From positions 1-38,578 of the forward strand of contig RFZO01000002.1 of the NCBI GenBank assembly GCA_009920715.1: 38,578 nt of DNA, in the 5' to 3' direction. The notes under the pieces are model-generated. The model was not told the DNA's origin, made no database searches, and saw only the letters and a program-made list of their open reading frames with translations. Origin of the DNA: Actinomycetota bacterium. GTDB taxonomy: Bacteria > Actinomycetota > Acidimicrobiia > Acidimicrobiales > Ilumatobacteraceae. Numbering within the stretch: position 1 is the stretch's first letter; every line of letters starts with the position of its first letter. Below, piece after piece: positions 26,441-32,798 of the stretch. The translations under genes and the position numbers were made by a program.

Positions 26441-27915
26441 CGCTGCAGCTTGCCCGTCATGTTGCGGGGAACCTGGTCCACGAACAGCACCTTGGACGGG
26501 CACTTGTAGCGGGCGAGATGGGCCCGGCAGTGGTCGACGACGGTGTCCTCGTCGAGGTGGGTGCCGGGGCGCAGCACCACGTAGGCGCGGACGGCCTCCC
26601 CCGTGTGCGGGTGGGCGGTGCCCACGACGGCGGCATCGACGATGTCGGGGTGCGCGGTGAGCACCTCCTCCACTTCCGCGGGGAACACGTTGAACCCGGA
26701 GACGATGATGAGGTCCTTCGCCCGGTCCACCATGAAGATGTGTCCGGCCTCGTCGGCAACCGCGATGTCGCCGGTGCGCAGCCACCCGTCGGGGCTGAGC
26801 ACGCGGGCGGTGGCCTCCGGGTCGTTCAGGTACCCGGCAAAGACGTTCGGCCCGCGCACCCAGATCTCGCCGCTGTCGCCGACGAACGCGTCGTCACCGT
26901 TCTCGTCGACGATGCGCACCTCGACACCCGGCACCGGCCGCCCGATGGAGCCCGGCGTGAACGGCATGTCGATGGACGTCGTCACAACGGGGGACGCCTC
27001 GGTGAGGCCGTAACCCTCCAGCACCTGCAGCCCGAACCTGTTGCTGAGCGAGTGGATCACCTGCTCGGGGAGTTTCGCCGCGCCGGAGAGCGCGAGACGC
27101 ACCTTTGCGAACGCATCGGCCGGCACGTCGAGCAGCTGGTTGAGCGCCATCCAGATGCTCGGAGCCCCGAGCATCACCGTGACACCGCGTTCGCGCAGCG
27201 TCTCGATCGTGCTGACCGGGTCGAATCTCTGCACGAGAACGATGGAAGCACCGACCGCGAGCGTGTTGCACAGCATCACGTTCAGCCCGAAGATGTGGTA
27301 CATCGGCAGCACACCGAAGGTCACGTCCGACGGGGACATGTTCTCCACCGCGGTGGACTGCTCGATGTTCGAGAGGAGATTCCCGTGGGTGAGGACGGCC
27401 GCCTTCGGTGACCCTGCGGTGCCGCTGGTGAACATGTAGACAGCCGGGGTCGACGGGTCGACGTCGACGGAGTCCACCGACCCGTCGCCCGCGAACACCT
27501 CGTCAAGCGTGTGGGCCCCTTCGATCCCGTGACCCTCGGTGGCCATGACCGTGCGGACCCCGTGACGGATGTCGGAGGGGATTCGCTCCCACGTGGCGAG
27601 CGCCGCGGGTTCGATGATCACCACTGCCGGCTGCACGACAGCCAGCTCCTTCTCGATCTCAGGTGCCGGGCTGGTGGGGTTGAGCGGCGCCACGACCGCG
27701 CCGACACCGACGGCGGCGAGGTACGAGACCACGAAATACGGCGTGTTGCCGCACAGGAGCGCCACGCACTCCCCGCGCCGCAGGCCGAGAGCGACGAACT
27801 CGGCGCGCAACGCCGCCACCTGGCGCCGCAGCTGTCCGTAGGTGGTGGTCCGGCCGTGGCTGATGAGGGCCGTTGACGCGTCGGGGTGTCCGTCGATGAT
27901 GCGGGCGAGGTTCAC
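26425..27915 (-). CDS. AMP-forming acyl-CoA synthetase
   Basis: 496 aa adenylate-forming enzyme activating a carboxylic acid to its CoA thioester. The ANL-family motifs are complete: TSGTAGSPKAAVLTHGN (phosphate loop), GYGLTEASPV, GWLRTGDIAVAD and the C-terminal catalytic lysine in NMTGKLQR. The substrate cannot be told from sequence; a fatty or aromatic acid is likely. It starts with a GTG at 27915, 16 nt after the small membrane peptide, so it is third in an operon with the SAM-degrading enzyme. Confidence 0.9.
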   Translation of the reverse strand: MNLARIIDGHPDASTALISHGRTTTYGQLRRQVAALRAEFVALGLRRGECVALLCGNTPYFVVSYLAAVGVGAVVAPLNPTSPAPEIEKELAVVQPAVVIIEPAALATWERIPSDIRHGVRTVMATEGHGIEGAHTLDEVFAGDGSVDSVDVDPSTPAVYMFTSGTAGSPKAAVLTHGNLLSNIEQSTAVENMSPSDVTFGVLPMYHIFGLNVMLCNTLAVGASIVLVQRFDPVSTIETLRERGVTVMLGAPSIWMALNQLLDVPADAFAKVRLALSGAAKLPEQVIHSLSNRFGLQVLEGYGLTEASPVVTTSIDMPFTPGSIGRPVPGVEVRIVDENGDDAFVGDSGEIWVRGPNVFAGYLNDPEATARVLSPDGWLRTGDIAVADEAGHIFMVDRAKDLIIVSGFNVFPAEVEEVLTAHPDIVDAAVVGTAHPHTGEAVRAYVVLRPGTHLDEDTVVDHCRAHLARYKCPSKVLFVDQVPRNMTGKLQRYSLR

Positions 27916-27931
27916 GGTAGGTCCTGCCCCG

Positions 27932-28015
27932 TCACAGCATCAGCAGGTTGACGATGGCAGCCGCGAGGATCGCCCCCAGCAGCAGCGCGATGGTGAGCGT
28001 GGTGGCCGGGCGCAT
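27932..28015 (-). CDS. 27-residue single-helix membrane peptide
   Basis: An ATG at 28015, only 4 nt after the preceding gene's stop codon, opens a short frame: MRPATT followed by a continuous hydrophobic Leu/Ala/Ile stretch to residue 27. This looks like a short basic cytoplasmic tip and one membrane helix. It ends 16 nt before the acyl-CoA synthetase start. Too small for automatic gene calling. Evidence is the tight operon spacing and the clean helix; conservation would need checking. Confidence 0.55.
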   Translation of the reverse strand: MRPATTLTIALLLGAILAAAIVNLLML

Positions 28016-28019
28016 GCGC

Positions 28020-28883
28020 TCAGCCTAATGAACCACCCGTGCGCAGCGTGACGGGTGCGGGTGCGGGCCCGTCCCCCCTGAAGAGGAGCACCGCGTCGCC
28101 CGGCTGCAGGCGCAGCTCCGCGGCGGCCGAACCCCGGTCAACGGCGAGCGCGACCATGCCGTACGAGTCGATGACCGCACCGATCGCTCCCTCGTCGAGC
28201 GCGGCGAAGTGGGTCTCCAGCCGCACGCTGCGCACGTCATCGCCGACCACGGCGCGCATCACCGGCCCGATTGCCGACACGTCGGACGGACCGACGTTCA
28301 GTTGGCAGTTGCCGTAGTGGTCCACCCACGTCACCTCGCAGCGCACACCCTCGCCGTGGACGGGATGAACCTCGGGTGTCGACAGCGGCACGAGACCGGG
28401 CATGAGCGCGGCGATGTCGATCTCCTCGCCGACCTCCTCGATGGTCCCGCCGTTGCAGAGATGGGCGGCGACGGGCGCGAAGACGTCGCGGCCCGCGAAG
28501 GTGGTGCCGGGTGCCTCGAGATGGAGATCCGTGTTCGACAGCACGAAGGCGCGCTCCGCCCCTCCCGCCATCGCCGCCGCAGGCGGGAGCAGGCCGTTGT
28601 CGGGCCCCACGAGCACACCGTTGCCGCCTGCCACCTCGATGGCGACGGGCCTGCGCGACGAACCGACGCCCGGGTCCACCACGGCGACGATGACACCCGC
28701 CGGCACGTACTGGATCGCGCGGGCGAGCGCGAGCGAACCCCAGCGCACGTCGAACGGCGGCACACCGTGGGTGATGTCGGTGATGCGCACGTGCGGCGCG
28801 ATGTCGATGATCACGCTCTTCAGCACGCCGACGAACTCGTCGTCGAGTCCGTAGTCGGTGAGCAACGCGACGTGACTGTGCAT
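28020..28883 (-). CDS. SAM hydroxide adenosyltransferase (DUF62 family)
   Basis: 287 aa from the ATG at 28883. Family members hydrolyse S-adenosylmethionine to adenosine and methionine and are related to fluorinases and chlorinases. Signatures: LLTDYGLDDEFVGVLK at the N-terminus, VVDPGVGSSRRP, VGPDNGLLPP and DHYGNCQLN in the C-terminal barrel. A TATCGT -10-like box ends 7 nt before the ATG, suggesting a leaderless transcript. A start further upstream is possible but would place the N-terminus in the terminator hairpin. It leads an operon with the 27-residue peptide and the acyl-CoA synthetase. Confidence 0.88.
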   Translation of the reverse strand: MHSHVALLTDYGLDDEFVGVLKSVIIDIAPHVRITDITHGVPPFDVRWGSLALARAIQYVPAGVIVAVVDPGVGSSRRPVAIEVAGGNGVLVGPDNGLLPPAAAMAGGAERAFVLSNTDLHLEAPGTTFAGRDVFAPVAAHLCNGGTIEEVGEEIDIAALMPGLVPLSTPEVHPVHGEGVRCEVTWVDHYGNCQLNVGPSDVSAIGPVMRAVVGDDVRSVRLETHFAALDEGAIGAVIDSYGMVALAVDRGSAAAELRLQPGDAVLLFRGDGPAPAPVTLRTGGSLG

Positions 28884-28890
28884 GCGGCTC

Positions 28891-28896
28891 ACGATA
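28891..28896 (-). promoter_or_regulatory. -10 box for the SAM hydroxide adenosyltransferase operon
   Basis: TATCGT on the minus strand, seven bases before the ATG at 28883, downstream of the large hairpin at 28925-28965. Its position argues that the gene is expressed from its own leaderless promoter rather than through the hairpin. Confidence 0.45.
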
Positions 28897-28924
28897 AGGG
28901 TGCAGCACCCGCACGGGAGAAAAC

Positions 28925-28965
28925 GAAAGGGCCGGTGCCAACCCCCCGACGGCACCGGCCCTTTC
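28925..28965. terminator. Perfect 15-bp hairpin, probable terminator of proC
   Basis: Arms 28925-28939 and 28951-28965 are fully complementary; the 11-nt loop contains six consecutive C on the plus strand. On the minus strand it is followed by GTTTTCT, so it can terminate transcription coming from proC. It may equally be the 5' element of a structured plus-strand RNA (see next entry). Confidence 0.75.
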
Positions 28966-29014
28966 GGCGCTGCTCATTGCTGAGCGCGACTCCCGGAAGC
29001 GGTTGCCCGTTCCC

Positions 29015-29030
29015 GGTGACCTGGGTCACA
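29015..29030. promoter_or_regulatory. CRP/GlxR-like palindrome
   Basis: GGTGA-N6-TCACA, one mismatch from the actinobacterial CRP-family consensus TGTGA-N6-TCACA. A minus-strand TATTCT (29030-29035) abuts it, so a bound regulator would block a start there. It could instead be a stem of the structured RNA in the same gap. Confidence 0.35.
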
Positions 29031-29085
29031 GAATACATACGGCGGTCACCCGGACGAAACTTTCCGGGGGGTTTTTTTGGTCGGT

Positions 29086-29880
29086 CTAGCGACCCATTTC
29101 CGCACTGCGGGAGGCAGCCGCGCGGACCGCTTTGTGAACCATCGCACGAAGTCCGTCCTGCTCGAACACGCCCAGCCCGGCAAAGGTCGTGCCGTTCGGC
29201 GAGGTGACGTTCGCGCGCAACTGCGCGGGCGATTCGGGGGACGAGGCGAGCAGCGCGCCGGCCCCCTTGAAGAGCTGGCGCACGAGTGCATCTGCAACGT
29301 CGGCGGGCAGGCCCTCCGCCACCGCAGCCTCCAGCAGGCACTCGGCCACGAGGAAGAGATAGCCCGGTCCGGAACCGGCGACCGCGGTCACCGCATCCAT
29401 CTGTGACTCCGGCACGCGGACCACGAGACCCACCGAGGACAGGACCCGTTCGGCCCAATCAAGGTCCCCGTCGGAGCAGGCTGCGCTGCCCGTGATGGCC
29501 GTGGCCCCCTCGCCCACGAGGGCCGGCGTGTTCGGCATCGCGCGCACCACGGCGCACGACGCACCCGCCGCCTCCTGCAGCGTCGCGACGCTGATGCCAG
29601 CCGCAATCGAGAGAGCACGCGGCGTGCCGAGCGAGGCGACCTCTGCGCACACCGCGACCGCATCACCGGGCTTCACTGCGATGACCGCCCCACGGCCCGC
29701 GACGGTCACCCCGCTGGTGCGCACGCCGAAGCGTTCCTCGAGCGAGCGTCGCTTCGCCGCGTCCAGTTCCACCACCACGATCCCCGCGGGGTCCCAACCG
29801 GCCGCGACCAGGCCACCGAGCAGGGCAGAGCCCATGTTCCCGCCCCCGATGAGGACCAGTTCGTTCGCCGGTTCAGCCAT
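29086..29880 (-). CDS. proC: Pyrroline-5-carboxylate reductase
   Basis: 264 aa, last step of proline synthesis (NADPH-dependent). The N-terminal nucleotide fold reads LVLIGGGNMGSALLGGL; RAMPNTPALVGEGATA and the C-terminal AVAGSGPGYLFLVAECLLEAAVAEG with the SPNGTTFAGLGVFE block are canonical. The ATG at 29880 follows a TAGTCT -10-like box by 6 nt, suggesting a leaderless mRNA. Transcription likely ends at the hairpin at 28925-28965. Confidence 0.95.
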   Translation of the reverse strand: MAEPANELVLIGGGNMGSALLGGLVAAGWDPAGIVVVELDAAKRRSLEERFGVRTSGVTVAGRGAVIAVKPGDAVAVCAEVASLGTPRALSIAAGISVATLQEAAGASCAVVRAMPNTPALVGEGATAITGSAACSDGDLDWAERVLSSVGLVVRVPESQMDAVTAVAGSGPGYLFLVAECLLEAAVAEGLPADVADALVRQLFKGAGALLASSPESPAQLRANVTSPNGTTFAGLGVFEQDGLRAMVHKAVRAAASRSAEMGR

Positions 29881-29886
29881 GCATCG

Positions 29887-29892
29887 AGACTA
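29887..29892 (-). promoter_or_regulatory. -10 box for leaderless proC mRNA
   Basis: TAGTCT on the minus strand, six bases before the proC ATG, in the 49-bp gap after the YbjN-like gene. A GCCCGCGGGC inverted repeat just upstream could end the preceding transcript. Confidence 0.45.
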
Positions 29893-29929
29893 ACTGTGCG
29901 CCGCCCGCGGGCAGGCGGGAAATGCGGGG

Positions 29930-30391
29930 TCAGTCGGCGAACCGGCTGGCGAACCCGATGCGGATGATCGAGGGGAAGACCTGCTCGACGGTTGAGTACA
30001 GGGTGCCGATCACCCTGTCCACCTCGGCCTCGTTCACTGCCGAGATGGGCAGCTCACCGCGCAGGAACACCGCGTCCTCGATGCCGATCGAGAAATGCGC
30101 ACCGACCAGCCGCTCGTTGCGGCGCAGGAGGTTCTCCCACAGCACGTCGGCGTTCTCCTCGGGATGCGGCATCACGTAGGTCTCGTACCGCAGGGTGCGC
30201 TGGCCGAGGGTCATCCAGACGGTGGTGTACTCCTTCTCCACGCCGCGCATGCGCACGTACCACCTGTGCTCGTTCGCCTCGCCGCGGTCGATCGCGAGGA
30301 TGATGCCGTCGCGCGCGGCAAAGCCGGCGAGCCACTCGCTGATCCTCCGGTCGAGCAGCTCGACCTCGGGATTCCCGTACAGCTCGCTCAC
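29930..30391 (-). CDS. YbjN-domain protein
   Basis: 153 aa from a GTG at 30391, 7 nt after the mshA stop. The fold resembles the YbjN / type III secretion-chaperone-like family: alternating strands with RWYVRMRG, TVWMTLGQRTLRYETYVMP and ENLLRRNERLVGAHFSIG, the last typical of actinobacterial members. Such genes commonly follow mshA in actinobacteria. Function is unknown. It has no signal peptide and no membrane segment. Confidence 0.8.
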   Translation of the reverse strand: MSELYGNPEVELLDRRISEWLAGFAARDGIILAIDRGEANEHRWYVRMRGVEKEYTTVWMTLGQRTLRYETYVMPHPEENADVLWENLLRRNERLVGAHFSIGIEDAVFLRGELPISAVNEAEVDRVIGTLYSTVEQVFPSIIRIGFASRFAD

Positions 30392-30398
30392 GGTGCGA

Positions 30399-31610
30399 TC
30401 ACTCGCACACGACGCGGTCGCGGGCGGCGAGGTCGGCGTACACCCTGCGCAGGCGGGCGGCGGCGAAGGCCCACGTGTACCCGCGGGCGCGCTCCGCCGC
30501 GGCGTGCGACATGCGCGCGGCAAGGTCAGCATCTGTGATGAGACGGCCGATGTGAGAGGCGAACACGTCGGGTTGCCGGTCGGGCACGAGGAACCCGGTG
30601 CGGCCGTCCTCCACGATGGTGAGGAGACCACCCACGGCGTTCGCCACGACGGGAGTGCCGCACGCGGCGGCCTCCAGCGCGACGAGCCCGAAGCTCTCGC
30701 TGCGGCTGGGCACCAGCACCACGTCGGCCGCGCGGTAGTAGGTGGACAGGATGTGGTGCGGCTGCGGCTCCACGAACCGGACCTGACCCGCGACACCGAG
30801 ACTGTCGATGAGCCCGCGGACCCTCGCCATCTCGGCGTCTCCCTCGGTGCCCGATGCCCCGCCGACGATGAGGAGGATTGCGTCGCTGCGACCGAGCCCG
30901 GCGAGGGCCTGCACGGCCACATCGACGCCCTTCAGGGGCTGGATGCGCCCGACGAAGAGAAGGACAGGTCCGCCTGCGAGGCCGAGGGCGTGGCGCGCAC
31001 CGCGTTTGTCGCCGGGGGCGAAGAACGCGTGCTCCACACCGGGCGAGACGATCTCGATGTTGCCGGGCGGGTTGCCGTACAGCTCGACGAACTGTCGTTC
31101 CTCCTCCGTGCACGAGACACAGATGGCGTCGCTGCAGCCGATGATCTCGGTCTCGGCCTTCTCGCGCTGCGCGCTCTCCGGGTCCCCGCCGAGGGCCTTC
31201 ACCCGGGCGAACGTGTGGAACGTGTTGACGAGGGGCACGTCGATCTCGTGCTTGATCGCGTGGCCGCTGACCCCGGACAGCCAGTAGTTGGCGTGGACCA
31301 CGTCGGTGCCGCCGCTGCGCTGGATGTGGTCGATGACGCGGTCGGTGAACTCCGGGATGACGGACGGCAGGTCGGACTTCGGCAGGTCGACATCGCCGGC
31401 CCGGACGTGGACGATGCGGTGGTTCGGCTCCACCAGCACCTCGGCGGGCAGGTCGTCGCGCCAGGCCCTGGTGTAGGTGGTGCAGTCGACGCCGGCATGG
31501 GCCATGGCGGAGACGAGTTCGCGCACGTACACGTTCATTCCGCCGCCGTCGCCGACGCCCGGCTGGGCGAGCGGCGAGGTGTGAAGGGAGAGAACCGCTA
31601 CTCGTTGCAC
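30399..31610 (-). CDS. mshA: D-inositol-3-phosphate glycosyltransferase (mycothiol biosynthesis)
   Basis: 403 aa GT4-family enzyme transferring N-acetylglucosamine to 1-L-inositol-1-phosphate, the first step of mycothiol synthesis. The N-terminal GVGDGGGMNVYVREL, VHANYWLSG, NTFHTFARVK and the GT4 ExxxxxxxE motif (ESFGLVALE) are all present. It starts with a GTG at 31610; a TAGGTT box ends 9 nt upstream and overlaps the stop codon of the XRE gene, so it may have its own leaderless promoter as well as read-through. It marks the host as a mycothiol producer. Confidence 0.92.
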   Translation of the reverse strand: MQRVAVLSLHTSPLAQPGVGDGGGMNVYVRELVSAMAHAGVDCTTYTRAWRDDLPAEVLVEPNHRIVHVRAGDVDLPKSDLPSVIPEFTDRVIDHIQRSGGTDVVHANYWLSGVSGHAIKHEIDVPLVNTFHTFARVKALGGDPESAQREKAETEIIGCSDAICVSCTEEERQFVELYGNPPGNIEIVSPGVEHAFFAPGDKRGARHALGLAGGPVLLFVGRIQPLKGVDVAVQALAGLGRSDAILLIVGGASGTEGDAEMARVRGLIDSLGVAGQVRFVEPQPHHILSTYYRAADVVLVPSRSESFGLVALEAAACGTPVVANAVGGLLTIVEDGRTGFLVPDRQPDVFASHIGRLITDADLAARMSHAAAERARGYTWAFAAARLRRVYADLAARDRVVCE

Positions 31611-31619
31611 GCGGTGGTC

Positions 31620-31625
31620 AACCTA
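31620..31625 (-). promoter_or_regulatory. -10 box for leaderless mshA mRNA
   Basis: TAGGTT on the minus strand, overlapping the XRE stop codon. From here to the GTG the sequence is TAGGTT-GA-CCACCGC-GTG, nearly the same as at selA (TAGGTT-CCACCGC-GTG at 33837-33852). Confidence 0.45.
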
Positions 31626-32021
31626 TCCAGCGGAGGGCGGATTCCCGTCCGCGGGACCCGTTCCCGCCTGGTCGTTCGAGGCCACGAAGGACCTGTACAC
31701 CGAGAGGAGACTCTGCCGTTGCTCCGCGGTGAGCCTTTCGTCGTTCATGATCGCCTCCGGGACGGAGCTCGCGGCCGGTGGCGTGCCGTCGAGGATGCCG
31801 GCACGCACGTACAGGCTCTCGGCCGATATCTCGAGGGCGCGCGCGATCTGCTGGAGGATCTCCGCCGACGGTCTCCTGATGCCGCGCTCGATCTGGCTGA
31901 GGTACGGGTTCGACACGCCGGCCGCGCGTGCGAGGTCACGGATGCTCTGCTGGGCGTTCTCGCGCTGCTGGCGGATGAACTCACCCACGTCATGGAGACG
32001 GTCGGCGGGATTGCGCGGCAC
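31623..32021 (-). CDS. XRE-family helix-turn-helix regulator
   Basis: 132 aa from a GTG at 32021, directly adjacent to the stop of the RsiG-like gene. The HTH is clear: SIRDLARAAGVSNPYLSQIE followed by RGIRRPSAEILQQIARALEIS. The C-terminal 55 residues (from about YVRAGILDG) contain a short helical segment, LTAEQRQSLLSVYRSFV, probably for dimerisation or ligand sensing. Similar proteins are widespread in actinobacteria; target genes are unknown. It lies in the selD-moaD-rsiG-xre string, upstream of mshA. Confidence 0.88.
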   Translation of the reverse strand: MPRNPADRLHDVGEFIRQQRENAQQSIRDLARAAGVSNPYLSQIERGIRRPSAEILQQIARALEISAESLYVRAGILDGTPPAASSVPEAIMNDERLTAEQRQSLLSVYRSFVASNDQAGTGPADGNPPSAG

Positions 32022-32534
32022 TTACTTGTCCTTCTCCCCCGGCCCCGCACCCGACCCGTCAACGACAGCCCCGGCACCTCCGGCCTCGCGCACCCGCCTC
32101 ACGACCTCAGCGGTGAGTGCGTCGATGCGCTCGAACATCTCGTGGCGCTGGCGGCTGCATTCGCGCTCGAACATCCCGAGCGCGTCGGAGAGAGCAGCAA
32201 GATCGCGGTCGTCCAGCGTGTCCATGCTGCCGAAGCCGTGTGAATCACACAGTTCGTCCAGCTGCAGCAGCAACGGATGGTCGGTCGGCACCTCCGTCTC
32301 GCGCGGCGGCCGGGCGCTGCCACCTCCGTGCTGCTGGCCGAACACTTCCGCCAGGCGCTCGGCAAGCGGCACCGACGCTGATTCCGCACCGCCCGCTCGG
32401 CGGCGCTCCTCGTCGGAGACGAGGTCGAGACGGCCCTGGGCGAGGCGCCGCACGAACGACACGATGTCCTCCTCGCGCTGCAGGGCGGAACGCTCGGCGC
32501 GGAGATCCGCGAGAGTCTGGTTCGTCCCTGGCAT
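32022..32534 (-). CDS. RsiG-like protein with a c-di-GMP-binding motif
   Basis: 170 aa. Residues 22-37 match exactly the E-X3-S-X2-R-X3-Q-X3-D signature of RsiG, the anti-sigma factor that binds cyclic di-GMP and sequesters sigma WhiG in Streptomyces. E22, S26, R29, Q33 and D37 are in register within a predicted coiled-coil (QREEDIVSFVRRLAQGRLDL). Streptomyces RsiG has two motif copies; only one is visible here, as described for the Rubrobacter form that acts as a homodimer. The C-terminal half is acidic and helical. No sigma factor gene is in the window. It lies between the MoaD-like and XRE genes. Confidence 0.75.
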   Translation of the reverse strand: MPGTNQTLADLRAERSALQREEDIVSFVRRLAQGRLDLVSDEERRRAGGAESASVPLAERLAEVFGQQHGGGSARPPRETEVPTDHPLLLQLDELCDSHGFGSMDTLDDRDLAALSDALGMFERECSRQRHEMFERIDALTAEVVRRVREAGGAGAVVDGSGAGPGEKDK

Positions 32535-32798
32535 CTACGTCCCTCCACTTACCGGCGGCAGAACCGCCACCTCATCATTGTCGGACACGGGATGGTCACG
32601 GGGGACTTCCTCACCGTTCACCCACACCTTGCTGGTGGCCAGAACCGCGGCAAAACCGTCGCCGAATCTGTCCACGGCCGCGTCGAGCACGTCGGCGACG
32701 GTGCTGCCGCCGACCTCGGCCGAGTTCGTGCCGGCAGCCTCGCGGGCCGCGGCGAAGAGTCGGAGGACGGCCACGGGCGAAGCGTACCTGCGGGTCAC
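32535..32798 (-). CDS. MoaD/ThiS-like sulfur carrier protein ending Gly-Gly-Thr
   Basis: 87 aa ubiquitin-fold protein from a GTG at 32798 that overlaps the selD stop as GTGA. VAVLRLFAAAREAAG and WVNGEEVPRDHPVSDNDEVAVLPPVSGG follow the MoaD pattern. The protein ends in GGT, one residue beyond the diglycine that is normally adenylated and thiocarboxylated. Either the threonine is removed by a protease, or this protein is not a standard carrier. The most likely role is sulfur transfer for molybdopterin; an alternative is a ThiS/CysO-type carrier. Coupling to selD is intriguing because many molybdopterin enzymes are selenoproteins. Confidence 0.75.
   Translation of the reverse strand: MTRRYASPVAVLRLFAAAREAAGTNSAEVGGSTVADVLDAAVDRFGDGFAAVLATSKVWVNGEEVPRDHPVSDNDEVAVLPPVSGGT

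Larger units (their letters stand above)
28921..29078. ncRNA. Candidate structured intergenic RNA
   Basis: The proC-to-DUF62 gap carries, left to right: the 15-bp hairpin; a GCTCA/TGAGC stem (28974-28987 region) whose minus-strand loop is GCAA, a GNRA tetraloop; an imperfect CCGGAAG...TTCCCGG stem; a GGTGACC...GGTCAC palindrome; and a 6-bp CCCGGA/TCCGGG stem (29049-29068) followed by GGG and TTTTTTT on the plus strand. Nine bases of the first loop (28940-28948) are perfectly complementary to 29065-29073. The T7 tract points to plus-strand transcription, the GNRA loop to minus. Not matched to a known family. Confidence 0.35.

Noticed and set aside
28884-29085. SAM-I/SAM-IV riboswitch or attenuator controlling the SAM hydroxide adenosyltransferase
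   Set aside because: A GGGCAACC string is present on the minus strand, but the other conserved SAM-riboswitch segments are not seen. A -10-like box between the hairpin and the gene suggests a leaderless start that bypasses the hairpin.
28884-29085. c-di-AMP (ydaO) riboswitch
   Set aside because: The conserved core strings I associate with that class are absent on both strands.
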